This document shows positions 29,687 to 40,227 of a stretch of DNA of 64,000 nucleotides, piece after piece. The first letter of the stretch is position 1. Every line of letters begins with the position of its first letter. The notes under the pieces were generated by a model that was not told the DNA's origin, made no database searches, and saw nothing but the letters and a program-made list of their open reading frames with translations. The position numbers were made by a program, and so were the translations under genes. Origin of the DNA: Demequina aestuarii (lineage in GTDB: Bacteria; Actinomycetota; Actinomycetes; Actinomycetales; Demequinaceae); contig NZ_BBRD01000001.1 of assembly GCF_000975095.1 (NCBI RefSeq), positions 1,693,467-1,757,466 on the forward strand, given 5' to 3'.

Positions 29687-30715
29687 TCACCGCTCCGGCG
29701 AGGAACGAGGCTCATCGGCGCGTCCGGGAACCTCCGGCGCCTCGTCGGATCGGATGTCGATGCGCCAGCCCGTGAGCCGGGCCGCGAGGCGGGCGTTCTG
29801 GCCCTCCTTGCCGATGGCGAGCGACAGGTGGAAGTCGGGGACGACCACGCGCGCGGCACGGGCCTCCTCGTCGACCACGGTCACCGAGACCACGCGCGCG
29901 GGCGACAACGCGTTGCCGACGAACGTGGCGGGGTCCTCATCCCAGTCGATGATGTCGATCTTCTCGCCGTGCAGCTCGCTCATCACGGCGCGGACGCGAG
30001 AGCCCATCGGGCCGATGCAGGCGCCCTTGGCGTTGACGCCCGGCTCGACGGCCCGCACCGCCATCTTGGTGCGGTGGCCGGACTCGCGTGCGAGGCTCAT
30101 GATCTCGACCGTGCCGTCGGCGATCTCGGGCACCTCGAGCTCGAAGAGCTGACGCACCAGTCCCGGGTGGGTCCGCGACAGCGTGATCGACGGGCCCCTC
30201 ATGCCGCGACCCACGTCAAGAACGTAGCCACGCAGACGCTGCCCGTGCTCGTAGCGCTCCGTGGGCACCTGCTCGTGCGGCGGCAGGAGCGCCTCGACGT
30301 CGCCGATGTCCACGTGGACGTTCCTGGGGTCGGCGCTCTGCTGGATGATGCCCGAGACGAGCTGGCCTTCCTTGCTCGCGTACTCGCCGAGCACCGCGTC
30401 GTCCCCGGCCTGACGCATGCGCTGGAAGATCACCTGGCGCGCGGTCGCCGTCGCGATGCGACCGAAGTTGTCCGGGGTGTGGTCGAACTCCGGCAGCGCT
30501 TCTTGCGGCTCGTCGGCGTCGGGATCCGGGTCCTCGCGCGCGAAGATCGACACCTTGCCGGTGTCGCGGTCCACGTGAGCGCGCGCGTGCCGGTAGGCGC
30601 CGGGAGTCTTGTGATACGCGGACACGAGCGCCTGCTCGATGGCGTCGAGAAGAATGCTGAGCCGGATGTCGCGCTCTTTTTCGAGGCTCTTCAGGGCCTG
30701 CATGTCGATGTCCAT
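29687..30715 (-). CDS. nusA: Transcription termination/antitermination factor NusA
   Basis: 342 residues. N-terminal RNA polymerase-binding domain, S1 domain ([11 protein letters not shown]), then KH1/KH2 ([18 protein letters not shown] and [19 protein letters not shown]). Lacks the C-terminal acidic repeats of enterobacteria, as usual in actinobacteria. ATG 30715 has AGGAGG upstream. Confidence 0.96.
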   Translation of the reverse strand: MDIDMQALKSLEKERDIRLSILLDAIEQALVSAYHKTPGAYRHARAHVDRDTGKVSIFAREDPDPDADEPQEALPEFDHTPDNFGRIATATARQVIFQRMRQAGDDAVLGEYASKEGQLVSGIIQQSADPRNVHVDIGDVEALLPPHEQVPTERYEHGQRLRGYVLDVGRGMRGPSITLSRTHPGLVRQLFELEVPEIADGTVEIMSLARESGHRTKMAVRAVEPGVNAKGACIGPMGSRVRAVMSELHGEKIDIIDWDEDPATFVGNALSPARVVSVTVVDEEARAARVVVPDFHLSLAIGKEGQNARLAARLTGWRIDIRSDEAPEVPGRADEPRSSPER

Positions 30716-30766
30716 GCCGCCTCCTTGCTGTTCAATCGTCAATCTACGGTGTCAGGGCGAAGCAGG

Positions 30767-31231
30767 TCAGTCGAGGCGCCTCATCTCGATGACCACGCTT
30801 GCGCCGGTCACGTCGGCGATCGCCACGCGCTCGGTCGCGGCGTCAGTCGCGATCACCAGCACGTCACCGTCGACGTCCTGAAGCACCCCTGTCACCTGAG
30901 CGCCGTCTGCGAGCGCAAGTGCCACCTTGCGGGTGCGTGCGCGCATGAAGTGGCGCCGTTCAGTGAGCGGGCGGTCGGCGCCGGGAGTGGACACCTCGAG
31001 CGTGTAGGGGGTCGATGGCACATTCGCATCGTCGAGCGCGGCGCCGATGGCTCGGGAGGCCGCGGCCACCGTGTCGAGATCAGCGGAGCCCAGCTCGGAC
31101 TCGGGAAGGTCGACGGTGACGACCACGCGCGACCGCTTGCCTGCGGCGGTGACAGTCACGCCGTCGAGCTCCAGGCCCGCGTCGCGGGCCGCCGGTGCGG
31201 CGAGCTCGGAGATTCTGGTCGTGAGATCCAT
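30767..31231 (-). CDS. rimP: Ribosome maturation factor RimP
   Basis: 154 residues. SPGADRPLTERRHFMRARTRKV is split across the N- and C-terminal domains and is typical of RimP; the last strand ends in VVIEMRRLD. Needed for 30S assembly. First gene of the nusA-infB operon; divergent from the DUF4439 gene over 90 bases. Confidence 0.93.
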   Translation of the reverse strand: MDLTTRISELAAPAARDAGLELDGVTVTAAGKRSRVVVTVDLPESELGSADLDTVAAASRAIGAALDDANVPSTPYTLEVSTPGADRPLTERRHFMRARTRKVALALADGAQVTGVLQDVDGDVLVIATDAATERVAIADVTGASVVIEMRRLD

Positions 31232-31321
31232 GGGGCTCAAGCCTCCTGTGCGCTCGGCGCGGTCCGTTCCTGAAGTTCGTCGAAGGACAGTGTAGTCGCC
31301 CGTCATGAAAGGATGGCGGCC

Positions 31322-32314
31322 ATGACGGCCAGACTCCTCCGCGCATCGGCCGTCTCGGTGGCCGTGCTCGCGCTCGCAGCGTGTTCCTGGAGGCTCGAGA
31401 CGCCTCCGCCAGAATGGCCCTCGCCCAGTCCGGAGACGCTGGTGCGGGATGCCGCCGCCGCGCGCGAACAGGCGGTCATCGACGCCACCCCGGACGGCGC
31501 CGGCGCATCGGGGTCCACCACCGCGCAGGCCGCGGTCCTGAGCGAGATCGAATCCGTCGCCGCGCCGGCACGGCTCGAGGCGTTGGGCGGGTTCTACGTG
31601 CCATATCCGCACCAGTCCCCGTCTCCGTCACCGAGCGACGGCAGGGTCGACCTGATCGGCGCGGGCATGGGCGCCCGCGATGGGCATCTGGCCGAGGCCC
31701 TCGTGACGGACGACCCCGATCTCGCCTTCCTGCTCAGTTCCGCGGGCTTGTCTCACGCGCTCTCCTCCTGGTACTCCGCGTGGGTGGAGGACGCGATCGC
31801 GCAGTCGACGGAGCCGGTCGTCGCCGAGCGCCTGCTGGATTCGCCCGCGCTGCCCGACGGCGGCCCGGTGCCATCCGCGACGAGCATCGACCCCGCCGTC
31901 GTCGCTGATCTGGTCGTGATGCACGACCAGGCGCGCTACGCGTACGAGGTGCTCGCCGCCCGGGCCGCCGACGAGGAGCGTGACCGATGGCTTGCCCGCA
32001 GAGATCTGCAGGACGCCCGCGCGACAGCGCTCGCCCAACTGCCGGGCGTCGCTGACCGGCGGGAGTCGGTATATGTGCTGCGCAGCGAGGACTCCGGGGA
32101 CTCCGCGGCGCGCCTCGCGACGGCTCAGGACCTCGAGACTGTCGCGGGCGTGACGTACGCGACGATGCTCAATGGCGCGGACGCGGAGGACATGCCGTGG
32201 CTGCTCCACGCCGCATTCGACGCCTACGCGCAGGCGGCCGCGTTCGGCGAGCCGACGGCGGAGTCCTACCCAGTGCCCCCGCTCCCGGGCATCACGGTGG
32301 GCGGCGGCAGCTAG
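31322..32314 (+). CDS. DUF4439 ferritin-like lipoprotein
   Basis: About 330 residues. Lipobox LALAACS gives a lipidated cysteine near residue 21; a Pro/Ser linker follows, and the C-terminal part (about 190-315) is Ala-rich helices with ARYAYEVLAARA, matching the actinobacterial DUF4439 ferritin-like domain. A DUF4439 gene divergent from rimP is conserved, for example in mycobacteria. Role unknown. ATG 31322 is preferred because GAAAGG sits about 8 bases upstream; ATG 31313 is immediately after it. Confidence 0.78.
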   Translation: MTARLLRASAVSVAVLALAACSWRLETPPPEWPSPSPETLVRDAAAAREQAVIDATPDGAGASGSTTAQAAVLSEIESVAAPARLEALGGFYVPYPHQSPSPSPSDGRVDLIGAGMGARDGHLAEALVTDDPDLAFLLSSAGLSHALSSWYSAWVEDAIAQSTEPVVAERLLDSPALPDGGPVPSATSIDPAVVADLVVMHDQARYAYEVLAARAADEERDRWLARRDLQDARATALAQLPGVADRRESVYVLRSEDSGDSAARLATAQDLETVAGVTYATMLNGADAEDMPWLLHAAFDAYAQAAAFGEPTAESYPVPPLPGITVGGGS

Positions 32315-32528
32315 GGCGCGTCCACCCCGCCGGCTCCCGCGTCGCTTCCACGTGTGCGCGGCGCGGCGACCGCTCGCTCGTACGGGCCCGCTGGTGGGGG
32401 CGGGAACGCTCTGCTGCCGATCGCCATTCGTGCGGCCATCGCAGTCTGGGCCGCGCACCCACCGCACGCGAGGGAGGACGGAGGGGGCGCGGCAGTCGCC
32501 ATCGACGCCCGCCGGGTGGGTCAGGCCG

Positions 32529-34331
32529 CTAGTCGCCGAGCGCCTGGCGAACGCGAGCGGTCAGCGTCGCGACCGCATCGGCCACCGGAAGTGCCTCGCT
32601 GGTGCCGTCGGCCCTGATCTTGAGTTCGACCTCGCCGTCCGCGAGGCCTCGCCCCGCGACGAGGATGAACGGCGCGCCGAGCAGCTCCGCGTCCTTGAAC
32701 TTGACGCCGGGCGACACCTTGGGGCGGTCGTCGTAGAGCACCTCGACGCCGGCAGCCTCAAGGTCGAGCGCGAGCCGCTCGGCCGCATCCGCGACGTCCT
32801 GATCCTTGCCTGCCGCGACCACGTGGACGTGATAGGGCGCGACGTGCGCGGGCCACGTGAGGCCCCGCTCGTCGTTGTTGAGCTCGGCGAGGAGGGCGAG
32901 TGCACGGGTGACGCCGATGCCGTACGAACCCATCGTGACGGTCACCTGCTTGCCGTTGACATCCAGCACCTGGAGCCCGAGGGCGTCGGCGTACTTGCGG
33001 CCCAGCTGGAAGATGTGGCCGATCTCGACTCCGCGAGCCAGCTCGAGAGGACCCGAGCCGTCGGGAGCCGGATCGCCCTCGCGGACGGTGGCCCCTTCGA
33101 CCGTGCCGTCGGCGGCGAAGTCGCGACCCGCGGTGAGCTCGAAGACGTGGCGGCCGGGCTCGTTGGCACCCGTGATCCAGCGCGTGCCGGGGACGATGCG
33201 CGGGTCGAGGAGGTACGGAATCGCGGCGTCGCCCTCGTCGCCTCGCGACAGGCCCTCGGGACGGGCCTGCGGACCCAACGCGCCGGGGCCGATGTAGCCC
33301 TTCACGAGCTCCGGGTGGCGGGCGAAGTCCGCCTCGGTCGCGGGCTCGATGGTCGCGGGCGCGAGGGCCGCCTCGAGGCGCGTCATGTCGGCGTCGCGGT
33401 CGCCAGGCAGGCCCACGGCGAGCAGCGAGCGCTCCCCCGCCGGCGAGGTCAGTGCGAGCACGACGTTCTTGAGCGTATCCGCAGCGGTCCACTCGCGGTC
33501 GGGCCGCGGGTGGTGCGCGTTGGCGTGCGCGACGAGGGTGTCGATGGTCGGGGTGTCGGGCGTGTTCTCGACGTGCGCGGCAGGAGCGTCGTCGATGGAC
33601 AGCGCATCGGGCACCGGGGTCGTGACGGCCTCAACGTTGGCGGCGTAGCCACCGGGCGAGCGCACGTACGTGTCCTCGCCGATGGCGGTGGGGGCGAGGA
33701 ACTCCTCAGACTTCGACCCGCCCATGGCACCCGAGGTCGCGGAGACGATCACGTAGTCGATGCCGAGCCGGTCGAAGACCCGGATGTACGCGGCGCGCTG
33801 CACCTGGTACGCGGCCTCGAGTCCCTCGTCGTCGATGTCGAACGAGTACGCGTCCTTCATGATGAACTCGCGCCCGCGCAGCAGCCCAGCGCGCGGCCGG
33901 GCCTCATCGCGGTACTTGGTCTGGATCTGGTACAGCGACAGCGGCAGGTCCTTGTACGAGGAGTACAGGTCCTTCACGAGCAGCGTGAACATCTCCTCGT
34001 GGGTGGGGGCGAGCAGCATGTCGCCGCCCTTGCGGTCCTTGAGACGGAACAGGTTCGGCCCATACTCCTCCCACCGTCCGGAGGCCTCGTAGGGCTCGCG
34101 CGGCAGCAACGCCGGGAAGTGCACCTCTTGGCTGCCTGCGGCTTCCATCTCCTCGCGCACGATCGCCTCGACCTTGGCGAGCACACGCAGGCCGAGCGGC
34201 ATCCACGAGTAGATGCCGGGGGCCGCGCGGCGGATGTAACCCGCCCTCAGCAGCAATCGGTGGGACGCGACCTCGGCCTCGGCCGGGTCTTCGCGGAGCG
34301 TACGGAGAAAGAGTGTGGACATGCGGAGCAT
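32529..34331 (-). CDS. proS: Prolyl-tRNA synthetase
   Basis: 600 residues. Class II motif 2 [18 protein letters not shown] (as [12 protein letters not shown]) and motif 3 [16 protein letters not shown] are present, and the insertion/editing domain (about 220-400) makes this the bacterial type with cis-editing. Anticodon domain at the C-terminus. Start [15 protein letters not shown] at ATG 34331; the ATG two codons earlier is also possible. Confidence 0.96.
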   Translation of the reverse strand: MLRMSTLFLRTLREDPAEAEVASHRLLLRAGYIRRAAPGIYSWMPLGLRVLAKVEAIVREEMEAAGSQEVHFPALLPREPYEASGRWEEYGPNLFRLKDRKGGDMLLAPTHEEMFTLLVKDLYSSYKDLPLSLYQIQTKYRDEARPRAGLLRGREFIMKDAYSFDIDDEGLEAAYQVQRAAYIRVFDRLGIDYVIVSATSGAMGGSKSEEFLAPTAIGEDTYVRSPGGYAANVEAVTTPVPDALSIDDAPAAHVENTPDTPTIDTLVAHANAHHPRPDREWTAADTLKNVVLALTSPAGERSLLAVGLPGDRDADMTRLEAALAPATIEPATEADFARHPELVKGYIGPGALGPQARPEGLSRGDEGDAAIPYLLDPRIVPGTRWITGANEPGRHVFELTAGRDFAADGTVEGATVREGDPAPDGSGPLELARGVEIGHIFQLGRKYADALGLQVLDVNGKQVTVTMGSYGIGVTRALALLAELNNDERGLTWPAHVAPYHVHVVAAGKDQDVADAAERLALDLEAAGVEVLYDDRPKVSPGVKFKDAELLGAPFILVAGRGLADGEVELKIRADGTSEALPVADAVATLTARVRQALGD

Positions 34332-34391
34332 GACCATCAGCCTAGTGGCGGGCGGCGCGCGTACCGTCGCCACTCACGTCACTGCGATCAG

Positions 34392-34940
34392 TCAGTGAGG
34401 GAGTCGCCCATGCGCCTTCCGCACCGACGCCCACCCGACCGATGAGTGGGGTGCCGACGGCGCGCTCGCCACCTCAGCGCACGACACCTCGAGCGAGTCA
34501 CCGGTCTCCTGTGACACGGACACCCCGGCGGGCACCCAGTACACCGGGTTCATCAACCTCGCCCCGTCCCCTCCGCCCACCGCAATCGCGAGAGTGTCCA
34601 TGGTCACGGTCGAACCGTCCCCGTTCTTCGTCTCGATGCGCAACAGCAGGCCTGGGCTGTAGCGGTCGGTGCCCGGGTAGGCCGAACTGCAGACGATGCG
34701 CGGCGGTGCCGCTGGGGGCACACCGGCACCGTGGAGCAGGGCGCGACAGTTGCCATGTGACGCCGCGACCTCGCACAGCGTGGCCTCCGCAGCGCCGGCT
34801 TCGAAGGCTCGGGCCAGAGCCCCTTCTGCCGCCGCTAGGGTCGGCACGTCCGCAGGGGCCTGAGCGCCACCACCGCTGGCCACCCCCACCAGGAGCGCGA
34901 GAGTTCCGACGATCCGCGCACCACTGCCCACGGCCGTCAC
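34392..34940 (-). CDS. Unrecognised secreted protein
   Basis: 182 residues. Hydrophobic signal-like N-terminus (about 8-27, ending GGAQA), then an Ala-rich helix and a beta-like C-terminal half with four cysteines (LCEV, GNCRAL, RIVCSS, EVSCAE) that could form two disulfides. I do not recognise the family. GTG start with GAGGG 3 bases upstream. Lies between the DUF4081 GNAT and proS on the same strand; a 12-bp palindrome is 14 bases upstream. Confidence 0.6.
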   Translation of the reverse strand: MTAVGSGARIVGTLALLVGVASGGGAQAPADVPTLAAAEGALARAFEAGAAEATLCEVAASHGNCRALLHGAGVPPAAPPRIVCSSAYPGTDRYSPGLLLRIETKNGDGSTVTMDTLAIAVGGGDGARLMNPVYWVPAGVSVSQETGDSLEVSCAEVASAPSAPHSSVGWASVRKAHGRLPH

Positions 34941-34953
34941 TGGCCCTCAGCTC

Positions 34954-34965
34954 GTGACATGTCAC
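34954..34965. promoter_or_regulatory. 12-bp palindrome upstream of the secreted-protein gene
   Basis: GTGACATGTCAC is a perfect palindrome 14-25 bases before the GTG start. Position and symmetry suggest a dimeric regulator site; the regulator is unknown. Confidence 0.4.
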
Positions 34966-35075
34966 CCGCAGCGCATCGCACGGCTCGACGGTACTGTGCC
35001 CACGGCCCGCCGTCACCAGCGTCGCGTCCCTCGTCGGGCGCTGCCTGGCACCGCGCAGTCAGGGCATCCGGACAG

Positions 35076-35996
35076 CTAGAACATGACGGTCGCGAAGCTC
35101 CCCACGCGAACGAAGCCCACCGCGTCGTAGGTCGCGAGCGCCGCGGTGTTGAAGTCATTGACGTACAGCGACACGGTGGGCGCAAGGTCGGCGTGCACAG
35201 CCTCCACCACCGCCGCGAGACCAGCACGCGCGAGCCCGCGGCCGCGCAGATGCGGGTGAACCCAGACGCCCTGCAGTTGGGCCACCCCGCCCGCGAGCGC
35301 TCCGACCTCGGCTTTGAAGACGATCTGACGGCGCCCCTCGGCGAACCCGAACTGCACATAGGCGCGCCCGGCCTTCACCAGACGATGGAGCCTGTCCTCG
35401 TACGCAGCGCGTCCGTGGCGCATAGGGTCGTACCCGACCTCGCCGATGAACATGTGCACGCATGCGGGAAGCAGCGCGTCGTAGTCGTCCTCCCGAGCGG
35501 GGCGCACCGCGTCCAGGCCGAGCGAGAGAGCCGCGAGGGGCGGCACGTGTCGCACCTGGCCGTCGATGCGCATGGAGACCTGTCGCGGTCGCACCTCGCG
35601 TGCCGGCCCCCACCACGGCTCGACGCGTCCCCACAGATCAAGGGTGGTGGCCGCGGGACCGACGAGCGCGGCCGGCCGGCTGACCCTGGCCACGAGTGCG
35701 GCCGCGAGACCCGCCATGCGCTCCTCGGCCGACTCGGGGTCCGCCTCCGGCAGCACGGCGCAGACATTGGCGCCGGCCCACACGGCTCCGGTCATCTCTT
35801 TGCCCCAGCCCGCGCGCCGGCGCACCGTCCACAGCCCGGCGGGAAGAGTCCCGGACGACAGCGCGCTCTCGACGTGAGCCATGGGGACCACGTTCGCGAC
35901 CGGGTCCTCCGCGCACATGGCACGGATCTCCTCCAGGTCGCGCCGCTGCGCCGGCGCCAGACTGTGCTGTGCGCGCCGGAGCAGCGAATCGGTCAT
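35076..35996 (-). CDS. DUF4081-GNAT acetyltransferase
   Basis: 306 residues. N-terminal DUF4081 half ([16 protein letters not shown]), C-terminal GNAT half with [20 protein letters not shown] as the acetyl-CoA loop and [21 protein letters not shown]. Found next to ispG in most actinobacteria (for example mycobacterial Rv2867c). Substrate unknown. Its ATG overlaps the ispG stop by 4 nt. Confidence 0.9.
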   Translation of the reverse strand: MTDSLLRRAQHSLAPAQRRDLEEIRAMCAEDPVANVVPMAHVESALSSGTLPAGLWTVRRRAGWGKEMTGAVWAGANVCAVLPEADPESAEERMAGLAAALVARVSRPAALVGPAATTLDLWGRVEPWWGPAREVRPRQVSMRIDGQVRHVPPLAALSLGLDAVRPAREDDYDALLPACVHMFIGEVGYDPMRHGRAAYEDRLHRLVKAGRAYVQFGFAEGRRQIVFKAEVGALAGGVAQLQGVWVHPHLRGRGLARAGLAAVVEAVHADLAPTVSLYVNDFNTAALATYDAVGFVRVGSFATVMF

Positions 35997-37147
35997 GACC
36001 CGGCCATCACCTGCGGGCTCGCGCCCTCCACGGGTTCCATCGTCTCGGCGATGCGCATCGCCTCTTCGATCAGGGTCTCGACGATCATGCTCTCGGGAAC
36101 GGTCTTGATGACCTCGCCCTTGACGAAGATCTGCCCCTTGCCGTTGCCTGAGGCCACGCCGAGGTCCGCTTCGCGTGCCTCACCCGGACCGTTCACGACG
36201 CAGCCCATGACGGCGACGCGCAACGGGACCTCCATGCCCTCGAGGCCCGCGGTGACCTTCTCAGCAAGCTCGTACACGTCCACCTGGGCACGTCCACACG
36301 AGGGGCACGAGACGATCTCGAGTTTGCGGGGGCGCAGGTTCAGGCTCTGGAGGATCTGGATTCCCACCTTCACCTCTTCGACGGGCGGGGCCGAGAGCGA
36401 CACTCGAATGGTGTCGCCGATGCCCTGGCTCAGCAGCGCGCCGAACGCCGTCGCGGACTTGATGGTGCCCTGGAAAGCGGGCCCCGCCTCGGTCACGCCG
36501 AGGTGAAGGGGCCAGTCCCCGCGCTCGGAGAGCTGCTGATAGGCCTCGACCATGATCACGGGGTCGTTGTGCTTGACCGAGATCTTGAAGTCGTGGAAAT
36601 CGTGCTCCTCGAACAGGCTGGCCTCCCACACAGCGGATTCGACCAGCGCCTCCGGGGTGGCCTTGCCGTACTTCTTGAGCAGGCGCGGGTCGAGCGACCC
36701 GGCGTTGACGCCGATGCGGATCGAGGTGCCGTGGTCCTTCGCGGCCTGGGCGATCTCCTTGATCTGGTCGTCGAACCGCTTGATGTTTCCGGGGTTCACG
36801 CGCACGGCCGCGCAGCCGGCCTCGATCGCCGCGAACACGTACTTGGGCTGGAAGTGGATGTCCGCGATCACCGGGATCTGGGACTTCTTCGCGATGATCG
36901 GCAGCGCATCCGCGTCGTCCTGCGTGGGGCATGCCACGCGCACGATGTCGCAGCCGGACGCCGTCAGCTCCGCAATCTGCTGCAGCGTGGCGTTGATGTC
37001 GGTGGTCTTCGTGGTCGTCATCGACTGCACGCTCACGGGGGCGTCACCGCCCACATCGACGCTGCCCACCTTGATCTTGCGCGTCTTCTTGCGAGGCGCC
37101 AGGGTGGGCGGGGGCATTGCGGGCATTCCTAGTCCGATGGAAGTCAC
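35993..37147 (-). CDS. ispG: 4-hydroxy-3-methylbut-2-en-1-yl diphosphate synthase (flavodoxin)
   Basis: 384 residues. TIM-barrel half with [11 protein letters not shown] and AVRVNPGN, then the 4Fe-4S domain with cysteines in SCPSCGRAQ and [11 protein letters not shown]. Penultimate step of the MEP isoprenoid pathway. GTG 37147 is preceded by AGGAGA; ATG 37126 is an alternative. dxr of the same pathway is two genes upstream. Confidence 0.96.
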   Translation of the reverse strand: MTSIGLGMPAMPPPTLAPRKKTRKIKVGSVDVGGDAPVSVQSMTTTKTTDINATLQQIAELTASGCDIVRVACPTQDDADALPIIAKKSQIPVIADIHFQPKYVFAAIEAGCAAVRVNPGNIKRFDDQIKEIAQAAKDHGTSIRIGVNAGSLDPRLLKKYGKATPEALVESAVWEASLFEEHDFHDFKISVKHNDPVIMVEAYQQLSERGDWPLHLGVTEAGPAFQGTIKSATAFGALLSQGIGDTIRVSLSAPPVEEVKVGIQILQSLNLRPRKLEIVSCPSCGRAQVDVYELAEKVTAGLEGMEVPLRVAVMGCVVNGPGEAREADLGVASGNGKGQIFVKGEVIKTVPESMIVETLIEEAMRIAETMEPVEGASPQVMAGS

Positions 37148-37192
37148 AGTGTCATTATCTCCTCAAGATCGGGACAGCCGGTCCCGGGCATG

Positions 37193-38503
37193 TCACACGA
37201 TCCTCACGGGTGCGACGATGTCCGCGTAAATGAGAACGACGCCCATCACCAACAGAATTCCGAAGACGGCATAAGCGACCGGCATCATGCGGGCCACATC
37301 GACTGGAGCGGGGGTCGGCAGCGACCTGAGCCGCGCCCACCCATTCTTGATGCCCTGCCACAGTGCGGACGCGACATGGCCACCGTCGAGCGGCACGAGC
37401 GGGATCATGTTGAAGGCGAACAGCGCGAGGTTGAGCCCGCCCAGCAGCATCAGCATGTCCGCGACCTTCTGCGTCAGGCCGTAGCCCTCGACCTCGGCGC
37501 CGGAGATCTCTCCGGCCACGCGGCCCACTCCTACCACGCCCATGATCGAGTCCTGGCTGCGCTCCTCCAGCCCCAGAGCCGCGCGCGAGACGTCGTACAG
37601 GTGCACCGGCAGCGTCGCGACCACCTCGACCGTGCGGCCCAGGTAGTCCCCGGTGCGCGCGAGGCCCGCGGTTGCCGGCTGGCGGACGGTCACGAACTCT
37701 GAGGTCATGCCGAGGTACCCGACTGTCTCGAGCTCGGCAGCCCCGGACTCGTCGACCACCGCCTGACCGTCGTCGTCGAGAACCACGCGGTCGCGCGCGC
37801 TCGGCGTGACGGTCAGTGCGAAGGGCTCGCCGTCGCGCGTCACCTCGAGGGAGAGCGTCTCCCCGGGTGAGTCCGCGATGAGTCCCGTGGCCTGCTCCCA
37901 GTCGTCGACGACCGTGCCGCCCACCGCGACGATGGTGTCGCCCGCCTCGAGGCCGGCCTCGCTGGCGGGAGAGGCCGGGTCGTCCGCAGCGCACTCGGTG
38001 GCTGCGGGGGCAGGCACGCACGGCACCACGGAACCGACGGTGAGCGACGCGGTGGGCGCGCCGACCGCCATCAGCACGCCGGTGAAGATGAGGACGGCCA
38101 GGATGAGGTTGACGAGCGGGCCGCCGAGCATGACGATCGCCTTCTTCCACCACGCCAGGTGGTAGAAGGCGCGAGCGTCCTCGCCGGGCTGGATCTCCTC
38201 GACCGCGGCCTCGCGCGCATCGGCGATGAGCCGCGAAGCCCACCCCGTGCCGCGCACCGGCTTGACCCTGTCCTCCGGGGGAATCATGCCCACCAGGCGC
38301 ACGTAGCCGCCGAGCGGGATGGCCTTGACGCCATACTCCGTCTCTCGTCCCCGACGCGACCACACCTTGGGTCCGAACCCCACGAAGTACTCGCTCACGC
38401 GCACCCCGAACTTCTTGGCGGGCACCATGTGCCCGACCTCGTGCAGCGCGATCGAGACCAGCAGTCCGATCACCAGCACCAGGATGCCGATCAGCGTGTC
38501 CAT
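37193..38503 (-). CDS. Site-2 intramembrane protease (RseP/Rip1-type)
   Basis: 436 residues. First helix carries HEVGH (about 22-26), the zinc site; one PDZ domain (about 190-270, EAGLEAGDTIVAVGG); and the second metal motif GLNLALFAFNMIPLVPLDGGH in the C-terminal helices. Cleaves membrane proteins such as anti-sigma factors. dxr-rip1-ispG order is conserved in actinobacteria. Confidence 0.93.
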   Translation of the reverse strand: MDTLIGILVLVIGLLVSIALHEVGHMVPAKKFGVRVSEYFVGFGPKVWSRRGRETEYGVKAIPLGGYVRLVGMIPPEDRVKPVRGTGWASRLIADAREAAVEEIQPGEDARAFYHLAWWKKAIVMLGGPLVNLILAVLIFTGVLMAVGAPTASLTVGSVVPCVPAPAATECAADDPASPASEAGLEAGDTIVAVGGTVVDDWEQATGLIADSPGETLSLEVTRDGEPFALTVTPSARDRVVLDDDGQAVVDESGAAELETVGYLGMTSEFVTVRQPATAGLARTGDYLGRTVEVVATLPVHLYDVSRAALGLEERSQDSIMGVVGVGRVAGEISGAEVEGYGLTQKVADMLMLLGGLNLALFAFNMIPLVPLDGGHVASALWQGIKNGWARLRSLPTPAPVDVARMMPVAYAVFGILLVMGVVLIYADIVAPVRIV

Positions 38504-38512
38504 GCTCCTACC

Positions 38513-39676
38513 CTACGTATTCGTGTCTCGACCGATGAGCGCGGACGCCCGCTCTCGCGCCCACCGCTCAGCCTCGTCGACGGCGTCGAGCGACAGTTCT
38601 GCGGGAGCCTCGTACTGCTCGACAACGCTTCGCACCGTGTCGACGATCCCGAGGAACGGCAGCCGTCCCTCCACGAACGCCTGCACGCACTCCTCGTTGG
38701 CCGCGTTGAACACTGCGGGGTGAAGGGCCGATGCGGCCACGGCGGCGCGCGCGACGCGCACGGCGGGGAACGCGTCCTGGTCGAGAGGCTCGAAGGTCCA
38801 GGTCGCCGCCTGCGTCCAATCGCACCCCGGCACGGCGTCCGCCAGGCGATCGGGCCACGACAGCCCGAGCGCGATCGGCAGCCTCATGTCCGGCGGCGAG
38901 GCCTGGGCGAGAGTGCTGCCGTCGATGAACTCGACCATCGAGTGCACGACGGACTGTGCGTGCACCACCACGTCGATGCGATCCATCGGAATGTCGAACA
39001 GCAGGTGCGCCTCGATGACCTCGAGCGCCTTGTTCACCATGGACGCGGAGTTGATCGTCACCACCGGGCCCATGTCCCACGTCGGGTGGCGCAGCGCGTC
39101 AGCGGCGGTGACGTCCGCGAGCTCGGCGCGGGTCCGGCCACGGAAGGCACCGCCCGATGCGGTCACGACGAGCCGGCGCACCTCGTCGGCGCGGCCTCCT
39201 CGCAGCGCCTGCGCGAGCGCCGAGTGCTCGGAGTCGACGGGCACGATCTGGCCCTCGCGGCGCACGGCCGCTCTGACCAGAGCGCCCCCGGCGACGAGGG
39301 ACTCCTTGTTCGCGAGGGCGAGCGTGCTGCCGGCCTCAAGAGCGGCGAGGGTGGGCCGCAGCCCCACGGATCCGGTGATCCCGTTGAGCACCACGTCGGC
39401 GCCGCAGCCGGCAGCCGCCACGACCGCATCGGCGCCCGCTGCCACCTCGATCCCCGGAAGAGCGCGAGCGATCTGCGCCGCCGCATCGGCCGATGAGACG
39501 GCCACCAGCGCGGGGCGAACGGCCGTGGCCTGCGCGATCACCGCATCGGGGTCGGAGCCGCCCGCGGCCAGGGCGACCACGTCAAAGCGGTCAGGGTGGC
39601 GCGCGATCACGTCCAGAGCCTGGGTGCCGATCGATCCGGTCGAGCCCAGCAGCGAGACGGTGCGCGCAGCGCTCAC
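38513..39676 (-). CDS. dxr: 1-deoxy-D-xylulose-5-phosphate reductoisomerase
   Basis: 387 residues. NADPH motif LLGSTGSIGTQAL, catalytic region LANKESLVAGG, metal-binding PVDSEHSAL, the TASGGAFRG loop and NAANEECV. First committed step of the MEP isoprenoid pathway. GTG start overlaps the stop of the upstream DivIVA-domain gene as GTGA. Confidence 0.95.
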   Translation of the reverse strand: MSAARTVSLLGSTGSIGTQALDVIARHPDRFDVVALAAGGSDPDAVIAQATAVRPALVAVSSADAAAQIARALPGIEVAAGADAVVAAAGCGADVVLNGITGSVGLRPTLAALEAGSTLALANKESLVAGGALVRAAVRREGQIVPVDSEHSALAQALRGGRADEVRRLVVTASGGAFRGRTRAELADVTAADALRHPTWDMGPVVTINSASMVNKALEVIEAHLLFDIPMDRIDVVVHAQSVVHSMVEFIDGSTLAQASPPDMRLPIALGLSWPDRLADAVPGCDWTQAATWTFEPLDQDAFPAVRVARAAVAASALHPAVFNAANEECVQAFVEGRLPFLGIVDTVRSVVEQYEAPAELSLDAVDEAERWARERASALIGRDTNT

Positions 39677-40227
39677 GCGGCCCCGAGCAGGATGTCGACG
39701 GTGCGCGCGAGGTAGGCGTCCACGACGCGCTCCTCGTAGGCGCCCCACGCGCGGCGACGCTTGAAGGTAAGGCTTCGGACGTCCTCTGCCGTCAGGGGAC
39801 GGCCCTGATCGAAGAACGCGGTTAGTCGGTCGAGGGCGGCGTCGACCTCCTTGCGGTCGTAGCCGGTGTGAAGCGTGCCCGGCGCGGCGAACCGCTCCCC
39901 CGCTGGCCGGCGCAGGCGCGGGTACAGCACCTGGGCGCGCCTGGCGAGCTCGGCCATCCACGCGTCGTGGCCGTACTCCTTGATGAACCGTTCGCGCACC
40001 CGGACGGCGAACGCGACCTCGAGCCGGTCGAGCGCCGAGTCCACAGCGGCCGTGGAGTAGCCCCCGCGCTTGAGGTCGAAGCTGGCACGCCGGACGTCGA
40101 TCGCGGCGAGCTCGTCGGACAGTCCCGGCTGCTCGTACGCCGCGCGCGCGTTGTCGAAGTACTCGTCGACCTCCGCCATGCGGTAGCCGAGCGCGAAGGT
40201 GCGCACCCGTGGGAACAGATCGGCCAT
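39673..40227 (-). CDS. DivIVA-domain protein
   Basis: 184 residues. Three short repeats of the DivIVA-type motif are visible: FALGYRMAEVDEYFDNAR at the N-terminus, DLKRGGYSTAAVDSALDRLE, and LHTGYDRKEVDAALDRLT. No long coiled coil, so it is not the polar-growth protein Wag31. Start and stop overlap neighbours (TGATG with rlmN, GTGA with dxr). Precise role unknown. Confidence 0.8.
   Translation of the reverse strand: MADLFPRVRTFALGYRMAEVDEYFDNARAAYEQPGLSDELAAIDVRRASFDLKRGGYSTAAVDSALDRLEVAFAVRVRERFIKEYGHDAWMAELARRAQVLYPRLRRPAGERFAAPGTLHTGYDRKEVDAALDRLTAFFDQGRPLTAEDVRSLTFKRRRAWGAYEERVVDAYLARTVDILLGAA

Noticed and set aside
32315-32528. Possible small gene between the DUF4439 gene and proS
   Set aside because: Open frames here are Arg/Gly/Ala-rich, lack ribosome sites and show no family features; no clear terminator either.
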